Source of the DNA: Crocosphaera sp.
GTDB taxonomy: Bacteria; Cyanobacteriota; Cyanobacteriia; Cyanobacteriales; Microcystaceae
Direction: 5' to 3'
Length of the DNA stretch: 43,067 bases
Assembly: GCA_030064955.1 (NCBI GenBank)
Contig: JASJDW010000021.1
Coordinates: forward strand, 1-43,067
The notes under the pieces were generated by a model, which saw only the letters and a program-made list of their open reading frames with translations, searched no databases and was not told where the DNA came from. The translations under genes were made by a program, and so were the position numbers. Below, piece after piece: positions 8,255 through 17,962 of this stretch (positions within the stretch are counted from its first letter, which is position 1; every line of letters starts with the position of its first letter).

Positions 8255-9841
8255 ATGATTTTAAAACAAAAATTTTTGTCTACATTATCATTTAAACGTG
8301 ATCAGAAAAGTCACAGATTTAAAATAGGTTTGATTGTTATTTTCGCCATTATTACCCTGATTGGTATATTAAACCACGCTATGTGGCGTGATGAGCTAAA
8401 CGGATGGTTAATTGCGAGGGATAGTTATTCTTTTATTCATTTTTTTGAAAATATAAAATACGAGGGGCATCCTTTAATCTGGTATGTTTGCTTATGGATT
8501 TTAAATCAGATAACAGCTAATCCTATTGCGATGCAGCTTTTTCATTGGTTTATTTCTGTTATTACTATTTCTATATTTATTATTTTTTCTCCCTTTACTA
8601 AAAGTCAAAAAATTCTATTTACTTTTGGTTATTTACCTTTATACGAATATTCTATTATTAGTCGTAATTATGCCATTGGTATTTTATCAATTTTCCTTTT
8701 TTGTACTTGTTTCAAAACTCGCCATAACTCTTATCTTCTTTTGGGTTTTATCCTAGCTATTATGGCCAATACAAATGCTTATTGTTTACTAATATCATTA
8801 GCATTAGCATTAAGCTTAGGGATTGAATATATTTTCAAGAGCCATTTTCAGTATGAAACCAAGGCTAAGCAATATGATTTTATTGCTGCTGTAATTATTT
8901 TTTTAGTAGGAATATTTATATCAATTTTAATGTTATTACCTCCTGCTGATAGTACCTTACAAGGAGGGGTAAGTCAATGGTTTTTTCAGTTTGATTTTAA
9001 TCGTTTAACTCAAACAATTACAAGAGTTTGGCGTAGTTATATTTTAGTCATTATTCCTAGTGATTCTAAACCCATAGATCTATTTATTTTTTCGTTTTTT
9101 TCTCTGATTTTATTCATTTTTTCTATCTTGATGCTGCTCAGGAAACCAATAGCTTTATTGTTTTATTTGATGGGAAGTTTAGAAATTCTTGCTTTTACTT
9201 ACGCCAAATTTCTAGGATCTCAAAGACACTATGGACATTTATACATTATACTTATTACTGCTTTATGGATAAGTCATTACTACAGTGATTCTAAAATTAT
9301 TATCAAGTGCTTAGATAGGATTTCTCATCAACTATCAAAAGCTGTTTTAAATTGTATCAATTTTATTTCTTATCATAAAAGATCTTTTTTATTAATTATC
9401 TTATGGTTACAAGTTGTTGCTGGAATTGTTGCCTTTAGTCGAGACTTAATCACCCCTTATTCCAGTAGTAAAGTTACCGCAGAATTTATTAAAAAGAATG
9501 AATTATCAGAACATATTATTATAGGTAGTGAAGATTTTACTATTTCACCTATTAGTGGTTATCTGAACCAAAAAATATACTATCCAGAAAGTCAACAATT
9601 AAGTAGTTATGTTCTTTTTAATAATGATCGTAAAATAGTTAATGATACTGATATAATTAATCAAATAAGTCAAATTATAGCTAAAGAAAAAAAAGATGTT
9701 TTATTGATTATGAATCGAGAATTTTTACAGCGATCGTCTGACTTAAGCATTCAATTTATAGAAAAATTTACCCAATCTTTTATTTATAATGAAAAATATT
9801 ATCTTTATTTAGTTAAATCATCTTCTAATCAATCAATATAA
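8255..9841 (+). CDS. Multi-pass membrane protein, probable GT-C type glycosyltransferase
   Basis: 528 residues with about ten hydrophobic segments. The first periplasmic loop contains HAMWRDELNGW (Asp46-Glu47), the position and character of the catalytic acidic pair of GT-C enzymes using lipid-phosphate sugar donors. EGHPLIWY follows in the same loop. A soluble domain ends the protein (about 410-528). This architecture matches the gene directly downstream, a clearer family 39-type transferase. The stop codon overlaps the next start (TAATG), which implies translational coupling. Very AT-rich, like its two followers. The start codon ATG 8255 has no good ribosome-binding site. Acceptor and sugar unknown. 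Confidence 0.65.
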   Translation: MILKQKFLSTLSFKRDQKSHRFKIGLIVIFAIITLIGILNHAMWRDELNGWLIARDSYSFIHFFENIKYEGHPLIWYVCLWILNQITANPIAMQLFHWFISVITISIFIIFSPFTKSQKILFTFGYLPLYEYSIISRNYAIGILSIFLFCTCFKTRHNSYLLLGFILAIMANTNAYCLLISLALALSLGIEYIFKSHFQYETKAKQYDFIAAVIIFLVGIFISILMLLPPADSTLQGGVSQWFFQFDFNRLTQTITRVWRSYILVIIPSDSKPIDLFIFSFFSLILFIFSILMLLRKPIALLFYLMGSLEILAFTYAKFLGSQRHYGHLYIILITALWISHYYSDSKIIIKCLDRISHQLSKAVLNCINFISYHKRSFLLIILWLQVVAGIVAFSRDLITPYSSSKVTAEFIKKNELSEHIIIGSEDFTISPISGYLNQKIYYPESQQLSSYVLFNNDRKIVNDTDIINQISQIIAKEKKDVLLIMNREFLQRSSDLSIQFIEKFTQSFIYNEKYYLYLVKSSSNQSI

Positions 9842-11394
9842 TGAAAATAAACATAAAAAATGATATCTTCTGGTCTTTATTACTATTAATATTAGCTTTA
9901 TTTCTATGGATTTTTAATTTAGGAAACCTTCCTTTAAGAGACTGGGATGAAGGATACTATGCCACAGTAGCACAAGATATGTTTCAGTCGGGAAACTGGC
10001 TTTATTTAACCTACGCAGATCAGCCTTTTTTATTAAAACCTCCTTTAATTATTTGGCTAATTAATATTAGTTACAATTTATTAGGTGTCAATGAATTTAG
10101 CACCCGTTTCCCTTGTGCTATGTTAACTGCTTTTGGTGTTCCTTTGCTTTATTTAGTAGGAAAAAATATTTTTAATAAATCGTTACCAGCTATTTTTAGT
10201 AGTTTAGTTTATTTAACCTTATTACCGATGGTACGTCATGGACGTTTAGCTATGATAGATGGTATGATTAATACGTTTTTTATATTTTCTATCTTTGCTT
10301 TAGTGAAGTCTAAAAAACAACCCTTATGGGCAATTGGTTTTGGTATTGGAATAGGATTAATTGCTTTAAGTAAAGGTATTTTAGCCATTGCGTTAGGGGG
10401 AATTTTAGGACTTTATCTCCTTTGGGATGAGCCAAAAATTGTAATCAAAAACCCCCTACTATGGATAGGTTTATTCATTGGATTTTTACCAGTTATCACT
10501 TGGTATTATTTACAAATTAATTACTACGGAGAGCAATTCATTCAAGTTCACTTTTTACAACAAAATTTTGATCGTTTATCTACCGCTGTTGAAGGAAATA
10601 GTGGCTCTCCTTGGTATTACGTAGTTGAATTAATAAAGTATAGTTTGCCTTGGCTATTATTTTTACCAGGTGGATTAATTTTGGCTTGGAAACAGCGTAA
10701 AAATACTTGGGCAAAATTGATATTAACTGGGTTTATTTTATTTTTAGCCATTATAACCATCATGGGAACTAAATTACCCTGGTATATTATGCCAATTTAT
10801 CCTTTTTTTGCTTTAAGTGTTGGTTATTATATATCTATTTTATATGAAGCAAAAAAATCTTATCCTAGATGGCTAATTTTTAGTTTATTTTTTCTGACTG
10901 CTTTAACGATTATAGGTGGTATTTATTTATGGCAAGAAACTCAAGAATTACTGCTTTTGTTAATGTCAATCACTCTTGGTTTAACTTGTTTATTGACAGC
11001 ACAAAAAATAAAAAATAATGAGAATTATTTTATCATTATTCTTATTGTAGGTTTATATATTAGTTTAAGCTTATTTATAGTTTCTAAATCTTGGATATGG
11101 GAACTTAATGAAGCATTTGAAGTTAAACCTATTGCCACTCTAATTAAAGACAATACACCCCCTAAAACAATTATTTATACTTCATTTGATTATAGTCGTC
11201 CCAGTTTAGACTTTTATAGCGATCGCCAAATACTTGCTGAGGATCACAAAACATTAGAAAAACGAGCTTCTATCTCATCTTATTTATTATTAGATCAGGA
11301 AACTTTTGACAACTTAAAGTTAACTAATGTTAAAATACTAGGAGAGGTCAATGGATTCGTTTTGATTTCTACCAATCATCAACAGTCACAATAG
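9841..11394 (+). CDS. ArnT/family 39-type membrane glycosyltransferase
   Basis: 517 residues. It begins with a membrane helix and then LRDWDEGYYATVAQDM (Asp36-Glu37) and PFLLKPPLIIWL, the signature of the ArnT/PMT group that moves a sugar from a polyprenyl-phosphate donor onto a lipid or protein on the outer face of the membrane. About eleven further membrane segments follow, then a soluble C-terminal domain (IIYTSFDYSRPSLDFYSDR). Its ATG overlaps the stop of the upstream gene by one base, and the CPBP protease gene starts 14 bp downstream with AGAGAGGG before it, so three genes probably form one transcript. Likely role: modification of an envelope glycolipid or polysaccharide. Exact substrate unknown. 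Confidence 0.85.
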   Translation: MKINIKNDIFWSLLLLILALFLWIFNLGNLPLRDWDEGYYATVAQDMFQSGNWLYLTYADQPFLLKPPLIIWLINISYNLLGVNEFSTRFPCAMLTAFGVPLLYLVGKNIFNKSLPAIFSSLVYLTLLPMVRHGRLAMIDGMINTFFIFSIFALVKSKKQPLWAIGFGIGIGLIALSKGILAIALGGILGLYLLWDEPKIVIKNPLLWIGLFIGFLPVITWYYLQINYYGEQFIQVHFLQQNFDRLSTAVEGNSGSPWYYVVELIKYSLPWLLFLPGGLILAWKQRKNTWAKLILTGFILFLAIITIMGTKLPWYIMPIYPFFALSVGYYISILYEAKKSYPRWLIFSLFFLTALTIIGGIYLWQETQELLLLLMSITLGLTCLLTAQKIKNNENYFIIILIVGLYISLSLFIVSKSWIWELNEAFEVKPIATLIKDNTPPKTIIYTSFDYSRPSLDFYSDRQILAEDHKTLEKRASISSYLLLDQETFDNLKLTNVKILGEVNGFVLISTNHQQSQ

Positions 11395-11408
11395 TTAGAG
11401 AGGGTTTA

Positions 11409-12971
11409 ATGACAACCAAAAGAATAATATTAATTATTTTAACTATTATTTCACTTGTGCCAGTTCTTTTATCATTAATTGGTAGTATTAATCAACCCCA
11501 AGTTCAATCAAATTTACAACTTTATCAAACTAATTTGGTGCTACAAGCATCTGAATTTTCAGGTGATAATATTAGTGAATTTGGGCAAATTCGTGAATCC
11601 GTATTAGGAAAAAATCCTTATGAAACTGCTCTTAAACAATATCAGGAAGCGCGTAAACTGTCTGAGAAAAATTTAAACCAATTAGAAAATAAGTTAAAAC
11701 TTATTAACGAACAAGCTAATGTGATAAAAGAATCAGATACAAAGACTAATTCTATTACAATTTTTTCAGAATCCAATGAACAAGAAAAGTTACAAATAGA
11801 AATCAATCGACAGAAAGAAGAAATTGAAAAAATCAAAATTAAAATAGGACTATTAGAAATTGCTCAAGGAAACCAAACCCAAGGATTAGCAACATGGAAT
11901 GATCTAGAAAAGTCATCTTTTTCACCTTCTTTAAATAATACAGCTAAAGTTCTTAGTCATTTATGGAATAGTAATTCTTCCGTTTTATCCGATTCAGAAT
12001 CAACAATTAAACATGAACTAAATGGATGGTTTCGTTATTATTCTCTTAATAGAATTTATCAAATTCAAGATCGAAAAGAGGAATTAATTAAGTTACAAGA
12101 AAGACAACAAGAATCAGCAAAACAAGCTATTATTAAATTAACGATTATTGCTATCATTCCCGTTTTAGGAGGATTAACAGGAGTTGGCATTATTATCTTT
12201 GCGTTGATTCAATTAGTCTTGAAAAAAGAATCGGCGATTTTAGCTTTAGACGAAAGATTTAAGTGGAAAACCCCCTGGACAATAGAAGTTCCTTGGCAAG
12301 TTTTAGTGGTTGGTTTTCTCTTTTTTGGACAAATTGTTTTACCTATTCTCGTTAGCTTTCTCAACATTGATTTAACTCAATTAACCCTGCGAGAAAAAGC
12401 TTTTTATGTTTTAGGTAGCTATGTTACAATGTCTCTAGGAGGAATAAGTGTTCTTTATTTATCCATTAAATCTTTTTTCCCCTTGCCTAAAGATTGGTTT
12501 AACTTTAAGTGGTTAAGTAACTGGATAGTTTGGGGATTTGGGGGTTATTTAGTTGCCTTACCCTTAGTTGTTATTATCTCATTAATTAATCAAAATATTT
12601 GGGATGGACAAGGAGGAAGTAACCCGTTACTCTCCCTAGCATTAGAAGGGCAAGATATAGTAGTTTTAGCCATTTTTTACTTTACAGCAGCTATTGCTGC
12701 TCCTTTTTATGAAGAAATTATGTTTCGTGGGTTTTTATTACCCTCTTTAACTCGGTACATTCCTATCTGGGGAGCCATTGGAATTAGTAGTTTGCTTTTT
12801 GCGGTTGCTCATCTTAATCTTTCAGAAGTTTTACCATTAACTGTTTTAGGAATTGTCTTAGGAATTGTTTACACACGCTCCCGTAATCTTCTGTCTTCTA
12901 TGTTGTTACATAGTCTCTGGAATAGTGGCACTTTAATCAGTCTTTTTCTATTAGGTAGTGGTGCAAATTAG
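11409..12971 (+). CDS. CPBP family intramembrane metalloprotease with coiled-coil domain
   Basis: 520 residues. Residues 1-25 form a membrane helix, and about 65-150 are a charged coiled coil (KLSEKNLNQLENKLKL...KEEIEKIKIKI) outside the membrane. The C-terminal half is the CPBP (CAAX protease and bacteriocin-processing) domain with EEIMFR (Glu435-Glu436, Arg440), FAVAH (His468) and HSLWN (His501, Asn505), the full metal-binding set. These enzymes cleave within the membrane, and some give bacteriocin self-immunity. In cyanobacteria the substrates are mostly unknown. It is the third gene of the 8255-12971 run, so it may act on an envelope component made by its glycosyltransferase neighbours, which is inference only. 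Confidence 0.88.
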   Translation: MTTKRIILIILTIISLVPVLLSLIGSINQPQVQSNLQLYQTNLVLQASEFSGDNISEFGQIRESVLGKNPYETALKQYQEARKLSEKNLNQLENKLKLINEQANVIKESDTKTNSITIFSESNEQEKLQIEINRQKEEIEKIKIKIGLLEIAQGNQTQGLATWNDLEKSSFSPSLNNTAKVLSHLWNSNSSVLSDSESTIKHELNGWFRYYSLNRIYQIQDRKEELIKLQERQQESAKQAIIKLTIIAIIPVLGGLTGVGIIIFALIQLVLKKESAILALDERFKWKTPWTIEVPWQVLVVGFLFFGQIVLPILVSFLNIDLTQLTLREKAFYVLGSYVTMSLGGISVLYLSIKSFFPLPKDWFNFKWLSNWIVWGFGGYLVALPLVVIISLINQNIWDGQGGSNPLLSLALEGQDIVVLAIFYFTAAIAAPFYEEIMFRGFLLPSLTRYIPIWGAIGISSLLFAVAHLNLSEVLPLTVLGIVLGIVYTRSRNLLSSMLLHSLWNSGTLISLFLLGSGAN

Positions 12972-13078
12972 CTAAAATGAGCAAACGTTAACAAAATATG
13001 GAGGAGCGATAATAAAATCAATTTTCGGGGAATAATAAAAATAACATGACCTCGACAAAATAATAGATTGAATCATCA

Positions 13079-13894
13079 ATGAATAGCACATTACCACAAC
13101 AACAGTTAGGAAAAATGTTAGGAACAATAGCTATTATTGCCCTCAGCTTAACTGGGGTAATTGGGCTACAAAAATCTCTAATTGCTCCTGAAAATGAACA
13201 ATTAACTGCCCAAGAATACCAGAAGCAACAACAACTTGAAAAACTGCAATTAAATGTTTATAAAGGGTTACCCAGTTTAGGGTATGGAAACTTACTTGCT
13301 GATTGGTTCTACTTAAGGTTTATTCAGTATTTTGGTGATGGAGACGCTCGTAAACAGACAGGATATCCCCTAAGTCCAGACTATTTCCAATTGGTTATTG
13401 AAAATGATCCCCGTTTTGTGGATGCTAATCTAAAATTAGCGGTTTCAACGTCTATTTTTGCGGGTTTGCCTCAAACCAGTGTTCAATTGTTAGAAAAAAG
13501 TTTAGAAAAAACTCCAAGTCAAATGACATCTCCTGTATACCCTCCTTATTATTTGTGGATTTATAAAGGAGTTGATGAATTATTATTTTTAGGGGATGTA
13601 GAAGCAGCAAAAAATTCCAACACGATGGCTGCAAACTGGGCTGATACCTATCCTGAAGATGATAAATATGATAGTAAGGGTGTGGCTCAAAGAAGACGAC
13701 AAACAGTTAAATTTTTAGAAGAAAATCCTGACAGTCGGAAGGCTCAAATTGGGGCGTGGTCACAAATTTTAAGTAGTGCAACTAACCAAGAAACCGTTGA
13801 GCGAGCATTAGGAGAAATTCAAGCTTTAGGGGGTGAGATTTATTTAACTCCTGATGGCAATATTAGGGTTCGTGTTCCTGACTGGATTGATTAG
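13079..13894 (+). CDS. Conserved TPR-like membrane-anchored protein
   Basis: 271 residues, not assigned to a named family. An N-terminal hydrophobic segment (about 15-30, MLGTIAIIALSLTGVIGL) suggests a membrane anchor or uncleaved signal. The rest is helical: LLADWFYLRFIQYFGDGDAR, FQLVIENDPRFVDANLKLAVSTSIF and a pair of helices at about 155-185 look like degenerate tetratricopeptide repeats. The C-terminal LGGEIYLTPDGNIRVRVPDW is a separate beta-like end. It is on the same strand as the genes on either side but separated by about 107 and 196 bp, so it is probably transcribed alone. A perfect 20-bp palindrome sits 4 bp after its stop. Confidence 0.6.
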   Translation: MNSTLPQQQLGKMLGTIAIIALSLTGVIGLQKSLIAPENEQLTAQEYQKQQQLEKLQLNVYKGLPSLGYGNLLADWFYLRFIQYFGDGDARKQTGYPLSPDYFQLVIENDPRFVDANLKLAVSTSIFAGLPQTSVQLLEKSLEKTPSQMTSPVYPPYYLWIYKGVDELLFLGDVEAAKNSNTMAANWADTYPEDDKYDSKGVAQRRRQTVKFLEENPDSRKAQIGAWSQILSSATNQETVERALGEIQALGGEIYLTPDGNIRVRVPDWID

Positions 13895-13898
13895 ATCA

Positions 13899-13918
13899 AG
13901 ATAATTGGCCAATTATCT
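13899..13918. repeat. Perfect 20-bp palindrome
   Basis: AGATAATTGGCCAATTATCT is fully self-complementary and lies directly after the stop codon of the 271-aa gene. No U tract follows, so it is a weak terminator candidate. It could be a binding site for a dimeric regulator. A half GGTGGGCAAA repeat lies shortly after it at about 13945. Confidence 0.5.
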
Positions 13919-14090
13919 CTATTAAGAAATTAAATAATAGTATGGTGGGCAAAGTTAGAATGTAAATTGATTAATTTATAATGTTAATCTTTAACTGCGA
14001 TCGCTCAGTCGTTTTGCGTTTTCTTGGCAAGAAGCAGAATTTAATTAAATACGCTAGTTTTGCCAATAATTCATATTAGTCAAGTCAACT

Positions 14091-15881
14091 ATGTCTACCA
14101 TCAATAAATATAATAAACATCAACATCCTATGCAACGGCTTTTACGATACGGAAAAGCCTACCGCCCTCTTATTTGGAAAGCTGTCACTTGTTCGATTGT
14201 TAATAAAATTTTTGATTTAGCTCCTCCTGTATTAATTGGGGCGGCAGTTGATGTAGTGGTAAAACAACAAGATTCTTTGATTGCACAGTTCGGGTTTAAA
14301 GATGTTTTTACGCAATTACTTATTCTAACATTTCTATCTATGATTGTGTGGGGATTAGAATCACTATTTCAATATACCTATGAACGATTATGGCGTAATT
14401 TATCCCAAAATATTCAACATGATTTAAGATTAGAAGCTTATGATCATTTGCAACAGTTAGAATTAGCTTATTTTGAAGAAAGAAACACAGGACTGCTCCT
14501 ATCAATTTTAAACGATGATATTAATCAACTTGAGCGTTTTTTAGATGTTGGGGCTAATGAAATCTTACAAGTAATGACCACCGTAATTATTATTGGTGCA
14601 GCCTTTTTTATAGTTACCCCAGGAACTGCCTGGATGGCCATATTACCCATTCCGTTTATTTTGTGGGGATCGATTACCTTTCAAAAATTATTAGCTCCTC
14701 GTTACGCTGATGTTAGGGAAAAAGTCGGGTTATTAAATAGTCGTTTATCCAATAATTTAAGTGGGATTACAACCATTAAAAGTTTTACCACAGAAACCTA
14801 CGAATTAGAAAGATTACGGGAAGAAAGCGAAGCCTATCGCAAGAGTAATCAAAAAGCGATCGCTTTTAGTGCGGCCTTTGTTCCCCTAATTCGCATTATT
14901 ATTTTAGGAGGATTTACTGCTATTTTATTATATGGTGGCATGGAAGTGGTTGAAGGTAAATTAGCTGTAGGAACTTATAGTGTTTTAGTATTTATGACCC
15001 AACGGTTACTATGGCCATTAACCAGATTAGGACAAACATTAGACCTCTACCAACGGTCTATGGCTTCTACCAATCGGGTGATGAATTTATTAGATACACC
15101 TCTAAGAATTCATTCTGGAGCTATCGCGTTACCCACAGAAACAATTAAGGGAAAGATTAAACTGGAAAACGTTACTTTTGCTTATCAAAAAGATTTCCCC
15201 ATTATCAAAAACTTATCCTTAGATATTCCAGCCGATCATCGCATTGGTGTGGTGGGTTCTACGGGTTCAGGAAAAAGTACATTAGTAAAATTATTACTAA
15301 GATTATATGAAATTGATCACGGTAAAATAACCATAGATGATATCAATATTCAGAATGTCTTTTTAGGGGATTTACGTAAGGCGATCGGGTTAGTGAGTCA
15401 AGATGTTTTTCTTTTTCATGGAACTGTTAAAGAAAATATTGCTTATGGAAATCCTAATGCTACCTCTTCTGAAATCATAGAAGCTGCAAAAATAGCAGAA
15501 GCCCATGAATTTATAGAAAGATTACCCCAAAGTTACGATACGATTGTCGGAGAAAGGGGACAAAAATTATCAGGGGGACAACGGCAAAGAATTGCCATTG
15601 CCAGGGCAATTTTAAAAGATCCGCCTATCCTAGTTTTAGATGAAGCTACCTCCGCCGTAGACAACGAAACTGAAGCAGCGATCGCCCGTTCCTTAGAGAA
15701 AATTACCGCCCAAAGAACCACCATTGCCATTGCCCATCGTTTGTCTACTATTCGTCATTCCGATTGTATTTATGTCATGGAATTGGGAAACATTGTTGAA
15801 CAAGGAACCCATGAACAATTATTAAAAAAACAGGGTATTTATTCAGGGTTATGGCAAGTACAAACAGGAGTTAACTGTTAA
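14091..15881 (+). CDS. ABC exporter, fused membrane and ATPase domains
   Basis: 596 residues, a half-transporter of the MsbA/MdlB type that would work as a dimer in the cytoplasmic membrane. Residues about 30-330 hold six membrane helices (ABC transporter type 1 domain). The ATPase domain (about 355-590) has Walker A GSTGSGKST (389-397), the Q-loop SQDVF, signature LSGGQRQR (493-500), Walker B ILVLDEAT with Glu518, and the H-loop AIAHRLS. All catalytic parts are present. Substrate cannot be inferred; lipids, peptides and drugs are all possible for this family. The GBSS-like synthase starts 78 bp downstream on the same strand. Confidence 0.92.
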   Translation: MSTINKYNKHQHPMQRLLRYGKAYRPLIWKAVTCSIVNKIFDLAPPVLIGAAVDVVVKQQDSLIAQFGFKDVFTQLLILTFLSMIVWGLESLFQYTYERLWRNLSQNIQHDLRLEAYDHLQQLELAYFEERNTGLLLSILNDDINQLERFLDVGANEILQVMTTVIIIGAAFFIVTPGTAWMAILPIPFILWGSITFQKLLAPRYADVREKVGLLNSRLSNNLSGITTIKSFTTETYELERLREESEAYRKSNQKAIAFSAAFVPLIRIIILGGFTAILLYGGMEVVEGKLAVGTYSVLVFMTQRLLWPLTRLGQTLDLYQRSMASTNRVMNLLDTPLRIHSGAIALPTETIKGKIKLENVTFAYQKDFPIIKNLSLDIPADHRIGVVGSTGSGKSTLVKLLLRLYEIDHGKITIDDINIQNVFLGDLRKAIGLVSQDVFLFHGTVKENIAYGNPNATSSEIIEAAKIAEAHEFIERLPQSYDTIVGERGQKLSGGQRQRIAIARAILKDPPILVLDEATSAVDNETEAAIARSLEKITAQRTTIAIAHRLSTIRHSDCIYVMELGNIVEQGTHEQLLKKQGIYSGLWQVQTGVNC

Positions 15882-15958
15882 CGACAATGGTATAATTGGT
15901 TACATTTCAAATTTCTATCTTCTTTTCGTTATTTATCTCTAACATTTCTAACATCAAG

Positions 15959-17533
15959 ATGTTGAACATTTGTTTTGTCTCTACGGAAGTTGCGCCGTAC
16001 TCAAAAACCGGTGGTTTAGGTGATGTGACTGAAGGTTTGCCCGAAGAATTGGCAAAAATGGGTCATACCGTTTGTACGGTTGCACCACGTTATGACCAAT
16101 ATAAAGATGCCTGGGACACGGAAATCCTTCAACAAGTCAAATATGGTAACGAAACGACCAAAGTTCGTTACTTCCACTCCTGCAAAAAAGGAGTGGATCG
16201 TATTTGGGTGGATCATCATGTCTACTTAGCTAAGACACCGTTGGTCAATAAAAAGTTGTACGGACCTAAAGCTTCGGTCGATTACGTGGATAATTCAGAA
16301 CGCTTTGCCATGCTCTCCCAAGCTGCTTTAGCGGTGCCGTTACTGGTTCCGTTAGGACCTCATGGCGGTAAAGGTCCAATGGGGGAAGACATTATTTTTG
16401 TTTGCAATGATTGGCACACCGCGCTGCTTCCCATGTACTTGAAAGAATACTACCAAGCCCACGGTACGTTCTTGAACGCCAAAGCTGTCATGTTGCTCCA
16501 CAACATTGCCTTTCAAGGGCGTTTCCCCATGTCAAAATTTGACGCTTTAAACTTGCCAGAAAAGTACCTGCCGGACTTGTCATTTAGTACACAATTTGCA
16601 CCTCCCCCATTGGATGAAAAGACAACCGAACCAATCACAGCCAGAGAACCCATGCTTATGCTCAACTGGCTGAAAGCAGGTTTCTTAAACTGTGACAAGG
16701 TTTTGACGGTTTCCCCCAACTTTGCCAAGGAAGTTACATCCACTCCAGCCGATGGGGTTGAACTGGATGCCATTGCTAAGGCAGTGGGCTTAACCGGCAT
16801 TACCAACGGAACCAAGGTGGAAACGTGGAACCCCCAAAAAGATAAATACATACCGACTAAATATGATGCCCAGACAATGGGTAGTGGTAAGAAATTATGT
16901 AAAGCTGCTCTACAACAAGAATGCGGTTTAGAGGTAGACCCAGATATTCCCCTCTTTGGTTTCATTGGTCGTTTGGAAAATCAAAAAGGTGCTGATGTCA
17001 TCATAGCTGCTATGTCCAAGTTAGAAAAACTTAACTGTCAAGTGATTGTACTGGGTACTGGATCGCCAAAATTAGAAGAGCAATTAGAATCAATTGGTGA
17101 CAAATACCCATTTGCCAAAGGAGTGGCTAGGTTCGACATTGAATTAGCCCATCTGATCACTGCCGGCACCGACTACTGCTTGATGCCTTCGCGCTTTGAA
17201 CCCTGTGGCTTGAACCAATTATACGCCATGATGTATGGTACGATTCCAGTGGTTGCTCCCGTTGGGGGACTCGTTGACACGGTACCCCCCCAATTTGGCT
17301 TCTTAATGGATAAAATTCCTATGCCCGATATGCCTGGAGTAGCAATTTCCCAAGAGATGTTGGAACAAGGTGTCGACGCAATGATTGTCGGCATGAAAAA
17401 GGCTTTGGAAGAGTACGGTACGCCCAAGTTTGACAAAATGCGTCTTATGTGCATGGCAAACGATGTATCATGGAAAAAGCCGGCGGCCAAGTATGTCGAT
17501 GTCTTTGAAGAGTTGATGGGTTCTAAGGTTTAA
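15959..17533 (+). CDS. Starch synthase, granule-bound (GBSS)-like
   Basis: GT5 glucosyltransferase that extends alpha-1,4-glucans from ADP-glucose. 524 residues from ATG 15959. A TTG start at 15896 would add an unconvincing leader and I reject it. Blocks: STEVAPYSKTGGLGDV with Lys16 of the KTGGL motif, PRYDQYKDAWDTE, FVCNDWHTALLPMYLK, HNIAFQGRF, FIGRLENQKGADV, SRFEPCGLNQLYAMMYG with Glu414, and the second GGL in PVGGLVDT. PRYDQYKDAWDT, the KKGVDRIWVDH stretch and the late blocks read like plant GBSS I. The usual cyanobacterial GlgA proteins begin with KVGGMGDV or KAGGLGDV. Base composition is visibly less AT-rich than in adjacent genes. An amylose-making role is inference. Pgm at 25683 feeds the same pathway. 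Confidence 0.85.
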   Translation: MLNICFVSTEVAPYSKTGGLGDVTEGLPEELAKMGHTVCTVAPRYDQYKDAWDTEILQQVKYGNETTKVRYFHSCKKGVDRIWVDHHVYLAKTPLVNKKLYGPKASVDYVDNSERFAMLSQAALAVPLLVPLGPHGGKGPMGEDIIFVCNDWHTALLPMYLKEYYQAHGTFLNAKAVMLLHNIAFQGRFPMSKFDALNLPEKYLPDLSFSTQFAPPPLDEKTTEPITAREPMLMLNWLKAGFLNCDKVLTVSPNFAKEVTSTPADGVELDAIAKAVGLTGITNGTKVETWNPQKDKYIPTKYDAQTMGSGKKLCKAALQQECGLEVDPDIPLFGFIGRLENQKGADVIIAAMSKLEKLNCQVIVLGTGSPKLEEQLESIGDKYPFAKGVARFDIELAHLITAGTDYCLMPSRFEPCGLNQLYAMMYGTIPVVAPVGGLVDTVPPQFGFLMDKIPMPDMPGVAISQEMLEQGVDAMIVGMKKALEEYGTPKFDKMRLMCMANDVSWKKPAAKYVDVFEELMGSKV

Positions 17534-17542
17534 GTTTAATTT

Positions 17543-17690
17543 AACCTCAGTTCGGTTTAAGGAATTTGTGACAAGACAGAAGGTAGAAAGCTCCGAGGAT
17601 AGAATTGAGAAGATTATGTATAATCAAAAATCAGTTTACTGTTCCCCGTTTCCAACTCTTTACTAGATTTTCTTATCCCGAACTCAGGTT
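17543..17690. repeat. Inverted-repeat element, family AACCTGAGTTCG (copy 1)
   Basis: Ends are AACCTCAGTTCGG (17543-17555) and CCGAACTCAGGTT (17678-17690), complementary apart from one base. The 148-bp element fills the gap between the GBSS-like gene and the tautomerase gene. Another full copy is at 30261-30472 and a single end is at 34324. The internal start GTTTAAGGAATTT is shared with the end at 34324 (ATATAAAGGAATTT). Confidence 0.65.
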
Positions 17691-17705
17691 ATCCAGGAGT
17701 AAATT

Positions 17706-17909
17706 GTGCCATACGTTAACATCCAAATCACCAAAGGAGCAACGCGAGAACAAAAAGCCCAATTGGTTCAAGAGGTAACAGACTCCCTCATGCGTGTCCT
17801 TGAAAAGAAGCCGGAACATATTCATATTGTTATTCAAGAAATTGAAGAAGAAGACTGGGGCTTTTGCGGTTTACTAACAGACGAATGGAAAAAACAACAT
17901 AAGGAGTGA
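17706..17909 (+). CDS. 4-oxalocrotonate tautomerase family protein
   Basis: 67 residues starting with GTG at 17706, preceded by AGGAG. The mature enzyme starts PYVNIQITKGATREQKAQLV, and after removal of Met the N-terminal proline is the catalytic base of the 4-OT superfamily. The sequence continues with HIHIVIQEIEEEDWGFCG, typical of the small (about 62 aa) hexameric members. The conserved Arg region is present as TREQK. The reaction is keto-enol tautomerisation of 2-hydroxymuconate-like substrates. The cyanobacterial substrate is unknown. The only other gene of possible relevance nearby is the fibrillin-type gene facing it, so context gives no help. Confidence 0.85.
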   Translation: MPYVNIQITKGATREQKAQLVQEVTDSLMRVLEKKPEHIHIVIQEIEEEDWGFCGLLTDEWKKQHKE

Positions 17910-17962
17910 TCGCTCCTTTTAAATTAGTGCCGATTTTTTCCTTTATCACCTTGACTATTCAC

